NCBI GenBank assembly: GCA_017548275.1
Contig: JAFZAH010000003.1
Coordinates: 78,217 to 142,216 of the forward strand
Origin: Prevotella sp.
Lineage (GTDB): Bacteria; Bacteroidota; Bacteroidia; Bacteroidales; Bacteroidaceae
DNA: 64,000 nucleotides
Reading direction: 5' to 3'
Every line of letters starts with the position of its first letter. The first letter of the stretch is position 1. A program made the position numbers and the translations under genes. The notes beneath the pieces were generated by a model. That model was not told where the DNA came from. It saw nothing but the letters and a program-made list of their open reading frames with translations, and ran no database searches. Positions 16,468-25,144 of this stretch are shown one piece after another.

Positions 16468-18465
16468 TTACGGGTTGCTTATTGTTTCCAATTGCTCGGA
16501 GAGTTGCTCCCATCGTTCCACCTCCTCGTCGAGTGCCTTTTTGGTGGAAGTATATTCCGTGATGAGGGTTACATCGGAGGCACCTTGGGGAGTACATAAA
16601 ACAGAGTCGAGTTCTTTAAGGCGGGCTTCCATTTTCTCAATTTTTGCCTCGCTCTCTTTCACGGCTTTTTCCGCCTTTCGTATCTCTTTTTGCCGCTGTT
16701 TGCGCTGTTCGTATGCATTGAGCGACTGTTCAATTTCCGCATCGGATTTTTCAGAAGAGACGGAGGTGGCGTTTTTTCCAGAGATTCCAGGTTTTCCGGT
16801 TTCTCCTTGAGGAACGGAGGGTGTCTGGACCGCGGCTCTGAGAGTCAGCGCCTCATCAATGGTTTCTGCATTGCGGAGGAAGTCATAGATGCCTCCGAGA
16901 TGCTCACGCACACGACCGCCGCCAAACTCATACACTTTGGTCACGAGCCCGTCGAGGAACTCACGGTCATGACTGACAATAATGGCTGTGCCGTCGAAAG
17001 CCTTGATGGCCTCTTTCAGCACATCCTTCGACTGCATGTCGAGATGATTGGTCGGCTCGTCGAGAATGAGAAAATTAACGGGTTCCAGCAGCAGGCGTAT
17101 CATGGCCAAACGACTTCTCTCACCTCCACTCAGAACTTTCACTTTTTTGTCAGACGCCTCGCCACCGAACATGAAAGCCCCGAGGATGTCTTTGATGCGG
17201 AGACGTATGTCGCCTTTCGCCACCCGATCGATGGTATCGAACACTGTCACGTTCTCATCGAGCAATTGCGCCTGATTCTGGGCGAAATAGCCAATTTGCA
17301 CATTATGACCGATTTTCAACATACCCGTATAGGGAATCTCGTCCATGACACATTTCACGAGTGTGGTTTTTCCCTCACCGTTTTTTCCGACAAACGCTAC
17401 TTTCTCTCCACGCTTGATGGTCAGCGTGACATGGTCGAAAACGGTGTGCGCGCCATAGTCTTTACGTACCTCGTCGCAAATAAGCGGATAATCACCGCTT
17501 CGCAGACACGGAGGGAATTTCAGTCTAAGCGCGGAGTTATCCACCTCGTCAATCTCAATAGGAACGATTTTAGCAAGTTGTTTGATGCGGCTCTGCACCT
17601 GCACGGCCTTGGTCGGTTTGTATCTGAAGCGCTCGATGAAATCTTTCATGTCGGCTATCTCGCGCTGCTGGTTCTCATAGGCACGCAACTGCTGTTCGCG
17701 TCGCTCGGCACGCAGCACCACATACTCGTCATATTTTACCTTGTAGTCGATGACCTGACCGCAAGAGATTTCGAGCGTGCGGTTGGTGACACGATTGATA
17801 AATGCACGGTCATGGCTGACGAGGATGACAGCACCAGATGATTGTGCAAGAAACTGCTCGAGCCAGAGGATGCTCTCGATATCGAGATGGTTGGTCGGCT
17901 CGTCGAGCAACAGGACATCAGGCCGTTGCAAAAGAATTTTCGCCAATTCAATACGCATACGCCATCCACCTGAGAACTCCGATGTAGGGCGTTCAAAATC
18001 TGTGCGTAAGAAACCCAATCCGATGAGTGTGCGTTCTATCTCCGCCTCGGCATTCTCCGGACCAAGCATCATGTAACGGTCATGCTCCTGCGTGAACCGC
18101 TCAACCAACGCCATGTATTCATCACTTTCATAGTCGGTGCGCTCGGCCAGTTGCGCCTGCATTCTATCGATACGTGCCTTGATGCGGTCATTGCCGGCAA
18201 AGGCTTTTCTGGCCTCCTGCTTGACGGTCGTGTCGTCTTGCAACGCCATAACTTGCGGCAGATAACCTATGGTAGTATCGGCAGGAATGGCCACATTGCC
18301 TTCGGTGGGTTTTTGCAAGCCTGCGATGATTTTGAGAAGTGTGGATTTTCCAGCACCGTTTTTACCCACGAGCGCAATACGGTCGCGGTCATTAACCACG
18401 AACGACGCGTCGTGAAACAACGGTTTCACGCCAAACTCCACTTTTAATCGCTGTACAGAAATCAT
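16468..18465 (-). CDS. ABC-F family ATPase
   Basis: 665 residues with two ABC cassettes and no membrane helices. Cassette 1 has Walker A GKNGAGKST, signature FSGGWRMR and Walker B LLLDEPTNHLD. Cassette 2 has GKNGEGKTT, LSGGERSRLAM and LILDEPTNHLD. The interdomain linker carries the ABC-F segment YKPTKAVQVQSR. A charged coiled-coil tail (about 570-660) ends the protein, as in Uup/YheS-like members. ABC-F proteins bind the ribosomal E site, helping translation of difficult sequences or protecting from antibiotics. The subfamily cannot be fixed from the sequence alone; a housekeeping role is more likely than resistance because no resistance context is present. A TATTTTTG box lies 21 bp upstream (18486-18493). 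Confidence 0.92.
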   Translation of the reverse strand: MISVQRLKVEFGVKPLFHDASFVVNDRDRIALVGKNGAGKSTLLKIIAGLQKPTEGNVAIPADTTIGYLPQVMALQDDTTVKQEARKAFAGNDRIKARIDRMQAQLAERTDYESDEYMALVERFTQEHDRYMMLGPENAEAEIERTLIGLGFLRTDFERPTSEFSGGWRMRIELAKILLQRPDVLLLDEPTNHLDIESILWLEQFLAQSSGAVILVSHDRAFINRVTNRTLEISCGQVIDYKVKYDEYVVLRAERREQQLRAYENQQREIADMKDFIERFRYKPTKAVQVQSRIKQLAKIVPIEIDEVDNSALRLKFPPCLRSGDYPLICDEVRKDYGAHTVFDHVTLTIKRGEKVAFVGKNGEGKTTLVKCVMDEIPYTGMLKIGHNVQIGYFAQNQAQLLDENVTVFDTIDRVAKGDIRLRIKDILGAFMFGGEASDKKVKVLSGGERSRLAMIRLLLEPVNFLILDEPTNHLDMQSKDVLKEAIKAFDGTAIIVSHDREFLDGLVTKVYEFGGGRVREHLGGIYDFLRNAETIDEALTLRAAVQTPSVPQGETGKPGISGKNATSVSSEKSDAEIEQSLNAYEQRKQRQKEIRKAEKAVKESEAKIEKMEARLKELDSVLCTPQGASDVTLITEYTSTKKALDEEVERWEQLSEQLETISNP

Positions 18466-18579
18466 ATCACCGAATAAATCGGATGCAAAAATACGAAAAA
18501 AAATGGAATGTGGCTAATGGATTACCATCTTTTTGGTTTCTTACCCGTTTGGAGGATGACCGTTGGAGGGAGTTGGGGG

Positions 18580-21390
18580 TTATTTGTCGGGGGTTATATT
18601 CAGAATGATATTGGCAATCCCTACAAAATCTGCCACGTCGATGACGTTATCGCCATCGATATCCGCCGCCTGACGTATGAACACGTCTGATGATATACCC
18701 AAGATATCATTAGCCACCAAAACGAGGTCAGCCACATCGACACACCCATCACCATTCACATCACCCTTCATCAAGATAGTAATGGTCGGGACAGGGGCAT
18801 CTGCCTCCATAGTGATGTATGCTAAAGAACCATTGACATCGACACTATGGTCCCAACTATTGACTCTCTCTGGTGCATATAGTGTTGTCCCGTCCTCAGC
18901 AATCAACAATTCAGTCCCGTCCGTCTTCCGTCCATTTTTCACAATCATACCCCGGAAAGAATAATTACCGTGGGTGACAGTCCGCCCATTCTCGAACTGG
19001 TTATTTCTCCATCCGGGCGAGAAGGAAACGGTCACCTGTTCAAAGACGGGCGATGCGTCCACCTCCTTTGCGGGTCGGATAAGATAAGGTATGCCTGCGA
19101 AGATACATTTCTGCTGTGGTGTTGTGAACAACATCCTCGTACTATCGGCATAGACTTCGGAAAACTCACGCAAATCGAATTCATCGCCAAAGATGTTTTT
19201 CAACTGATTCTCATCAACAGAGAATGGCAAGGTGATGGCATTCCATTTGTCTTTGGCAAAGGAACGGTTGTGCATAGTAACATTCATCAGGCGGTCTTTC
19301 GTGGCGTTGAAATCCGACGACGCAACATCATACGTGAAATCCGTAACGGCCATCGCCTCCTCGTATTTCTCCGTGAGCAGTTGCTGCACCACATCGATAC
19401 GGGTGTCAAGCCAATCTTTCAATTGTTGCACATAGGGCGCATAATCCTGCCATTGGTAATAGACCTGCATACTACCTATAGGCGGAGTGACACCCCAACG
19501 GTCATAATTAAGTTGACGTGTCTCAGGAACCAGTGACGCGAGCATGTCAATTTTATCGTAGAGCGTCTCTTTCAACCCATCGGTCACCATCTGGTCAAAC
19601 GTCTCCTTCAACCGTTTGATAAAAGCCGGATCCTGATACATCACCTGCACCTGCATTCTCGGAACCATGCCGTTTGGCACATATGGCACGAGGATGTCGT
19701 CTCTGGAACAAGTGATGTTGCCGTATGCCAAATCCTTGTCCCAAACGGGATTGGGCATGAGTTTTCCGTCCACCTCCCGACATGCCTTGACCGACATCAG
19801 CCCGTCATAATCGCCGGTTATCTCCGTGACAATGAGGAATTTAAGCCACACATCCTCGTCATTGGTCGAACGCCATCCTGTCACGGGGTCGGTATATCCC
19901 TCATTGAACGAGGGCAGCCACTCGTATTGGAAATAGTCCTTGAAGGGTTGGAGAAATTCGTTGAGCGCCTGCTCGTCGGTCTCATCGGCCGGCTCAGGGT
20001 TTTTCACGTTCAACAGTACAGGCGAAGAGAAACATACGGGCTGGTCGAGCATGTCGCCGCGGCCTTGGAATTCCACAAACCACCCCGTTTCCTCATCAAC
20101 ATTGACGCGGTCGGGGTCAACCTCGCAATGGTCGGTCACCTGATAGCAACCTCTATAATCACCATTGATGACCAAATCGATGAACTTATAACCTGGAACG
20201 AACGGCATGCCCACGAGAGCACTCAATTCAGAGGTCAGCGCATTCCGTATGAGCGAGTTGTCGAAAGCGTTGGCCAACAACACCCAATTTCGTTTGGCAT
20301 AGCCCCGTCCAAGCAAGTCGTGCTTATGTGCCTTACCGTCGGATGAAGTCTTTTTGCTGGCAAATTTCAGACGGTAAGCCCTTTTAGACGGATCGGCGGT
20401 GGAGTTTCCCCTGACTTTGATTTCCATATCTTGCTCAGAGGTTTCTTCGAATGACTCCAAATATTGCGGACTCTCGGTATCGTCAGTGGCAATGACCTTG
20501 ATGGTGGCATAATGATAAAGGGCTGTGCCCGTAGTCCTGTCTTTAGTCAAATCGGTGTCGAGGTCATTGACATCGGGAATATCGATATAGATGGCAGGAA
20601 CACTCGACAATTGCTGTCGATTGGCTATTTTTGAAGCCAACGAGTCGTCATTGCCACCATTTCCTCCTGTCGCTGCCAGTGCCACAGTGATATTGGTATT
20701 GCCGTCAGTGGCGAAAAAGCCGTGCACTCCGGGGATTGACGCCTGTTGGGGCATGCCGTCACCCATATACGCCATTTTCATCAGACTCCCGTTATACCAT
20801 CTAAAAGCATGATAATTGTTAATCAGTTCCCACCCCGCTTTGGGGAAGAGTGTTCCCCTGAAATAGAGCGTTTCGCTGCCTTGCTTGGCGAGATTGCTTT
20901 CGTCAGTCATGGAAAGGACAACATTGCTGAACACAGGGTCGGACACCACATCGGTCACGAGGATGAAATAAGCCTGTCCCGCCGCCAGTTGGGGCTCGAC
21001 CATCTCTTTGAATTTGAATTGAGTACCATCTAAAGAGTCAAACCCTTGTATTTTGTAATTGTCTGCCCCGAAAGCACTGTCGAGCACACTTTTCGACACA
21101 TCGAAAGGAAGGCAGATGATATCCCATTGCCCAGCGGCGAAAGTGCGGTTAGTAATTGTCACATCATATACTTCGCCCACTGTGGCATTGACAGAATAAT
21201 CTTCCACGGCATTAATCGTCAACGGGGTGGCACCCGATGCGACAACGGGAGCACACAAAAGGACAAAAAACAAATAGAAAGATTGCCACCATGTCTTAAC
21301 GGTGCATTGACGCCCCGCCATGATGAATTTGGCAGCGACGTAATCAGATGGTTTCATTGTGTTCAACATCTTGTCTTGTTTAGGTTTCAT
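18580..21390 (-). CDS. Secreted CotH-kinase-domain protein with C-terminal dockerin-like module
   Basis: 936 residues from the first ATG; a start at 21321 (MAGRQCTVKTW) would also leave the signal helix (about 36-50) intact. Residues about 320-680 match the CotH kinase fold: EIKVRGNSTADPSKRAYRLK, the segment VLLANAFDNSLIRNAL and WDKDLAYGN. CotH proteins are atypical protein kinases acting on secreted targets. The kinase is flanked by two similar beta-domains, 76-160 (NRTFAAGQWDIICLPFDV) and 703-790 (NRSFAKDKWNAITLPFSV). Residues 875-933 hold two EF-loop repeats (DVNGDGCVDVADLV, DIDGDNVIDVADFV), a type-I dockerin pattern. No cohesin is seen in the window. It is divergent from tex. Confidence 0.85.
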   Translation of the reverse strand: MKPKQDKMLNTMKPSDYVAAKFIMAGRQCTVKTWWQSFYLFFVLLCAPVVASGATPLTINAVEDYSVNATVGEVYDVTITNRTFAAGQWDIICLPFDVSKSVLDSAFGADNYKIQGFDSLDGTQFKFKEMVEPQLAAGQAYFILVTDVVSDPVFSNVVLSMTDESNLAKQGSETLYFRGTLFPKAGWELINNYHAFRWYNGSLMKMAYMGDGMPQQASIPGVHGFFATDGNTNITVALAATGGNGGNDDSLASKIANRQQLSSVPAIYIDIPDVNDLDTDLTKDRTTGTALYHYATIKVIATDDTESPQYLESFEETSEQDMEIKVRGNSTADPSKRAYRLKFASKKTSSDGKAHKHDLLGRGYAKRNWVLLANAFDNSLIRNALTSELSALVGMPFVPGYKFIDLVINGDYRGCYQVTDHCEVDPDRVNVDEETGWFVEFQGRGDMLDQPVCFSSPVLLNVKNPEPADETDEQALNEFLQPFKDYFQYEWLPSFNEGYTDPVTGWRSTNDEDVWLKFLIVTEITGDYDGLMSVKACREVDGKLMPNPVWDKDLAYGNITCSRDDILVPYVPNGMVPRMQVQVMYQDPAFIKRLKETFDQMVTDGLKETLYDKIDMLASLVPETRQLNYDRWGVTPPIGSMQVYYQWQDYAPYVQQLKDWLDTRIDVVQQLLTEKYEEAMAVTDFTYDVASSDFNATKDRLMNVTMHNRSFAKDKWNAITLPFSVDENQLKNIFGDEFDLREFSEVYADSTRMLFTTPQQKCIFAGIPYLIRPAKEVDASPVFEQVTVSFSPGWRNNQFENGRTVTHGNYSFRGMIVKNGRKTDGTELLIAEDGTTLYAPERVNSWDHSVDVNGSLAYITMEADAPVPTITILMKGDVNGDGCVDVADLVLVANDILGISSDVFIRQAADIDGDNVIDVADFVGIANIILNITPDK

Positions 21391-21445
21391 ATATGATTAT
21401 CAGCAGTTTTCACGTCGGTTATAGTGTCTTCCACGTAAACTGTTG

Positions 21446-21520
21446 CAAATGTAATCATAATTTTTTAATTAAAAACAAATCGTGTTATATTTTTACTTTC
21501 AAGAAAATCGACTATATTTG
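21446..21520. promoter_or_regulatory. Divergent promoter region, CotH/dockerin gene and tex
   Basis: TACATTTG on the minus strand (21446-21453), with TTTG 22 bp further upstream (21476-21479), faces the CotH gene. TATATTTG on the plus strand (21513-21520) lies 24 bp before the tex ATG without a clear -33 element. Both are -7-type boxes; the spacing is imperfect. Confidence 0.45.
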
Positions 21521-21544
21521 CAGAAAATAAGCAAACGACACACC

Positions 21545-23689
21545 ATGAACCCATTTACTCAAATCATCTCCAAGCATCTGAACCTGCCCCAACAAGGGGT
21601 TGAAAACACACTCGCACTGCTCGACCTGGGCTGCACCATCCCCTTCATCGCACGATACCGCAAGGAGCGGACCGGCGGATTAGACGAGGTGCAAATCACA
21701 CAAATCAGCGAGTGGAACGACCGTTTGAAAGAGATACAGAAACGCAAGGAGACCATCGTCAAAACCATCACTGAACAAGGGAAGATGACTCCCGAATTGG
21801 AGAAACGCATCAACGACAGTTGGGATGCCACCGAACTGGAAGACATCTATCTGCCCTATAAGCCTAAACGTCGCACACGTGCACAGATAGCACGCGAACA
21901 AGGTCTGGAGCCACTTGCCACCTTATTGTTGCTACAACGTGAGCCACATCCTGAACAAGCCGCCGAACGTTTTGTGAAAGGCGACGTGGCCGATGTGGAG
22001 TCAGCCATCCGTGGAGCGCAAGACATCATCGCAGAGATGGTGAGCGAAGATGAGCGTTCGCGCAACAGTGTGCGCGGTGAGTTCCGCCGCGAGGCCGTCA
22101 TCACTTCAAAAGTGGTGAAAGCGAAAAAAGACAGCGACGAGGCCGCTAAATTCTCCGACTATTTTGATTTCTCCGAACCTCTTCGCCGCTGTTCATCGCA
22201 TCGTCTGCTGGCCATGCGCCGCGGCGAGAGCGTAGGCATCCTACGTGTGAGCATCAGTGCCGATGACGAGCGGTGCATCGACCGGCTGCAGCGCCAGTAT
22301 ATGCGCGGTTTCGGCCCTTGCGCCCGTCTGGTGGGCGAAGCGGTGGAGGACGGATATAAACGTTTGCTCAAGCCGTCAATCGAGACAGAATTCTCATCAT
22401 CGAGCAAGGAGAAAGCCGACGACGAGGCCATCGTGGTGTTCACGGACAATCTGCGTCAACTGCTGTTGGCTGCACCGCTGGGCCAGAAGCGTGTGATGGG
22501 CATTGACCCTGGTTTCCGCACGGGTTGTAAAGTGGTTTGCCTTGACGCGCAAGGCAATCTGTTGCATCATGAAGCAGTCTTCCCCCACCCTCCTGTGGCA
22601 CACCGTATGCAGGCGACAGTACATGTGGAGCAGATGGTGGAGGACTACAAGATAGAAGCCATCGCCATCGGCAATGGTACTGCGAGCCGCGAGACTGGCG
22701 ATTTCATCCGCGACCTGCATTTCAATCACCCTGTACAGACGTTTGTGGTGAGCGAGGATGGTGCGAGCATCTACAGTGCTTCGAAGACAGCCCGTGAGGA
22801 GTTTCCCGACGAGGATGTGACGGTGCGCGGCGCGGTGAGTATCGGCCGACGCTTGATGGACCCGTTGGCTGAACTGGTGAAGATAGACCCGAAGAGCATC
22901 GGCGTGGGACAGTATCAGCACGATGTGGACCAAGGAAAACTGAAAAAGAGCCTTGACATGACGGTGGAGAGTTGCGTCAACTCGGTCGGTGTAAATCTGA
23001 ACACCGCCTCTCAGCATCTGTTGATGTATGTGAGCGGTCTTGGACCTGTATTGGCGAAAAACATCGTGGATTACCGCCGAGACAACGGGGCATTCACATC
23101 ACGCGCTCAATTGAAGAAAGTGCCACGTTTGGGGCCATCGGCCTACGAGCAGTGTGCGGGTTTTCTGCGTATTCCCGGAGCGAAAAACCCATTGGACAAC
23201 AGCGCCGTACACCCTGAGAGTTACCATATCGTGGAGCAGATGGCGAAAGACTGCGGTTGCACGGTAGGCGACCTTATTTCCAACAAGGACAAGCGTGCAT
23301 CAATAGATGTGAAACGCTATGTGACAAGCGACGTGGGACTGCCCACGCTGACTGATATCATGAGCGAGTTGGAGAAACCAGGCCGCGACCCGCGCGAACA
23401 GATAGAGGAGTTTGAGTTTGACCCGAACGTGAAGGAGGTGGACGATTTGGAGGAAGGCATGATACTGCCTGGCATCGTGACAAACATCACCAAGTTCGGC
23501 GCGTTTGTCGATATCGGCGTACATCAGGACGGTCTGGTACATATCTCGCAACTGGCCGACCGCTATGTGAAAGACCCGGCAGACGTGGTGAAACTGCACC
23601 AACACGTGACGGTACGGGTTAAAGAGGTGGACCAGCGAAGGGGCCGCATCTCGCTGAGTATGAAGGGTATCAACAACAAGAAGAAATGA
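21545..23689 (+). CDS. tex: Tex family RNA-binding protein
   Basis: 714 residues from the ATG at 21545. MNPFTQIISKHLNLPQQGVENTLALL is the expected Tex N-terminus, while the longer frame begins before the promoter box. The order is typical of Tex: helical N-terminal region (YLPYKPKRRTRAQIAREQGL), YqgF/RuvC-like domain (MGIDPGFRTGCKV near residue 317), helix-hairpin-helix modules (NIVDYRRDNGAFTSRAQLKK) and a C-terminal S1 domain (GIVTNITKFGAFVDIGVHQDGLVHIS). Tex binds RNA and is thought to act in transcription or RNA turnover. It is monocistronic and ends in front of a bidirectional terminator. Confidence 0.95.
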   Translation: MNPFTQIISKHLNLPQQGVENTLALLDLGCTIPFIARYRKERTGGLDEVQITQISEWNDRLKEIQKRKETIVKTITEQGKMTPELEKRINDSWDATELEDIYLPYKPKRRTRAQIAREQGLEPLATLLLLQREPHPEQAAERFVKGDVADVESAIRGAQDIIAEMVSEDERSRNSVRGEFRREAVITSKVVKAKKDSDEAAKFSDYFDFSEPLRRCSSHRLLAMRRGESVGILRVSISADDERCIDRLQRQYMRGFGPCARLVGEAVEDGYKRLLKPSIETEFSSSSKEKADDEAIVVFTDNLRQLLLAAPLGQKRVMGIDPGFRTGCKVVCLDAQGNLLHHEAVFPHPPVAHRMQATVHVEQMVEDYKIEAIAIGNGTASRETGDFIRDLHFNHPVQTFVVSEDGASIYSASKTAREEFPDEDVTVRGAVSIGRRLMDPLAELVKIDPKSIGVGQYQHDVDQGKLKKSLDMTVESCVNSVGVNLNTASQHLLMYVSGLGPVLAKNIVDYRRDNGAFTSRAQLKKVPRLGPSAYEQCAGFLRIPGAKNPLDNSAVHPESYHIVEQMAKDCGCTVGDLISNKDKRASIDVKRYVTSDVGLPTLTDIMSELEKPGRDPREQIEEFEFDPNVKEVDDLEEGMILPGIVTNITKFGAFVDIGVHQDGLVHISQLADRYVKDPADVVKLHQHVTVRVKEVDQRRGRISLSMKGINNKKK

Positions 23690-23904
23690 AGATTCAAACA
23701 TGCAACTGCATAATCAACAAATTAAACGGTCTTTATCGACAACTGATTAAATGCAAAATTTACGAAAAAACAACGGATTGCACATATTAAACGGATTCAC
23801 AAATAAGAACTACGAATTAAGCGATTTTTACGAATTAGACTAATGTCTGAACTCCTGAATAAAGATTACGAATTCAACGAATATCGCTTGAGAAATAAAC
23901 GCAT

Positions 23905-23945
23905 AAAAAAGTGACCGCCAAACTTGCGTCTGGCGGTCTGTTTTT
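23905..23945. terminator. Bidirectional intrinsic terminator
   Basis: Stem GACCGCCA (23913-23920) / TGGCGGTC (23931-23938) with T-runs on both sides (TGTTTTT on plus, ACTTTTTTAT on minus). It serves the convergent tex gene and the Ala-rich lipoprotein gene. Confidence 0.85.
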
Positions 23946-23975
23946 CTCAAATTTTTAGTTCGTCTGTGAGAGGAA

Positions 23976-24218
23976 TTATTTCTTAACAGCCTCTTCAACC
24001 TTAGCAGCAGCCTCTTCAACCTTAGCAGCAGCAGAGTCAGCAACCTCAGCAACCTTAGCAGCAGCAGAGTCAACAGCAGCAGCGCTGTCAGCAACAGCCT
24101 CAACAGCAGCCTTTGCGCTATCAGCAGCGACCTCAGCAGCGTTCTCGGTCTTCTTACCATCACAAGCAGCGAAAGTCATAGCAGCTGCAGCAACGAACAA
24201 AAATACTAATTTTTTCAT
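23976..24218 (-). CDS. Small Ala-rich lipoprotein with repetitive helix
   Basis: 80 residues from the ATG at 24216-24218, chosen because a signal with lipobox begins there (MKKLVFLFVAAAAMTFAACDGKK). The mature part is almost entirely Ala, Val, Lys, Glu, Asp and Ser in near-repeats (VADSAAAKVEEAAAKVEEAV) with 11-residue-like periodicity, expected to form one long amphipathic helix. The composition resembles Lpp-like or LEA-like surface helices. A strong promoter precedes it and a terminator follows, so it is probably highly expressed. No enzymatic role is expected. Confidence 0.75.
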   Translation of the reverse strand: MKKLVFLFVAAAAMTFAACDGKKTENAAEVAADSAKAAVEAVADSAAAVDSAAAKVAEVADSAAAKVEEAAAKVEEAVKK

Positions 24219-24269
24219 TTTTTCTAAGCTTTTTAAATTCTGTAAAACAATCAGTTTATTAAAACGCTG

Positions 24270-24300
24270 CAAAGGTAGTGCATTTTTTCAATGCCGCAAA
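24270..24300 (-). promoter_or_regulatory. Promoter of the Ala-rich lipoprotein gene
   Basis: On the minus strand: TTTG (24297-24300), a 19-bp spacer, and TACCTTTG (24270-24277), a near-perfect Bacteroidota promoter 52 bp before the start codon. Confidence 0.8.
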
Positions 24301-24521
24301 TATTTTTTTAGATTTTTTTTAAGTGTATTTGTAACATTTTTATAAAATACTGATAATAAGATACTTACAAATTGTAAAATAATGTTAATTTCCCGTGTAC
24401 CCACACAAAAATAACTTTATTGCTTATTTTTTGTGTTTATTTGTATCATTTTATGTTTCGGAAAAACGTCTGGAAATTCCTCCGCTATTATCCGCCGTAT
24501 AAGAAACTTATTGACCGTTTT

Positions 24522-24553
24522 TTTGGTGGTTTTAAGAAAAAAAACTATTTTTG
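24522..24553 (+). promoter_or_regulatory. Promoter of the 24.6-26.6 kb gene pair
   Basis: TTTG (24522-24525), a 20-bp spacer, and TATTTTTG (24546-24553), 31 bp before the ATG at 24584. The AT-rich stretch between this and the divergent promoter at 24270 (24301-24521) holds no gene; only a weak inverted repeat (ACACAAAAATAA / TTATTTTTTGTGT) was noticed. Confidence 0.75.
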
Positions 24554-24583
24554 CAACTGTTGATAATCAATATACCTTAAAAT

Positions 24584-25144
24584 ATGAAAAAGATACTATT
24601 ACTGACTTTCTTTTTGTGTGCCACATTCTCTGCAAAGGCACAAAATACAGAAACGCAGATTCAGAAAATCCGTGATTTCTACAATCTCATACAAACACAA
24701 GTGAAAGAGGGTTACAGTACGGAGAACCCCATCGGCACCGCCGTCATCGACCATATAGCCACTTACAGCGCAGTGGGATACCGAAAAGGAAAAACCGAGA
24801 TCTACACCTATCTTTATGATGGCGAAGATTTCGACTCCGAGTTGTTCAACACACAGCAGGTGGTGTTCATCCGCGAGCAGTACGAACGTGGTGTATGGGA
24901 ACATTACAACGAATTTCTCTACGACCCCGAAACGCGCGAGGTGATTTTCTGTCTGTTCCATTTCATGGATTCCGAGTCGGGCAATTTTGTAGATAAGCGT
25001 TTCTATTTCTCCAAAGGCAAACTGATTAAAGTCACGCCAAACGCCGATGACGCGAAACAGGCAAAGAAAGTAAAGGCAATCGCCGAACACATGTACTCAT
25101 TCGGCAGGTCTGTCTTCGAGGATACCGGTTTAGAAATCGAGTGA
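24584..25144 (+). CDS. Secreted hypothetical protein
   Basis: 186 residues with a clear signal peptide (MKKILLLTFFLCATFSAKAQ). The mature protein begins with a helix (NTETQIQKIRDFYNLIQTQV) and continues with alternating strands rich in Tyr, Phe and Glu. No family is recognised. The stop codon TGA shares its last base with the ATG of the following TPR protein, so the two are translationally coupled and probably function together; periplasmic input to the membrane TPR protein is a reasonable guess only. Confidence 0.8.
   Translation: MKKILLLTFFLCATFSAKAQNTETQIQKIRDFYNLIQTQVKEGYSTENPIGTAVIDHIATYSAVGYRKGKTEIYTYLYDGEDFDSELFNTQQVVFIREQYERGVWEHYNEFLYDPETREVIFCLFHFMDSESGNFVDKRFYFSKGKLIKVTPNADDAKQAKKVKAIAEHMYSFGRSVFEDTGLEIE

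Noticed and set aside
16690-17841. 383-codon open frame on the plus strand
   Set aside because: It lies wholly antisense to the ABC-F gene, whose protein has every family motif; the opposite frame has no recognisable domain.
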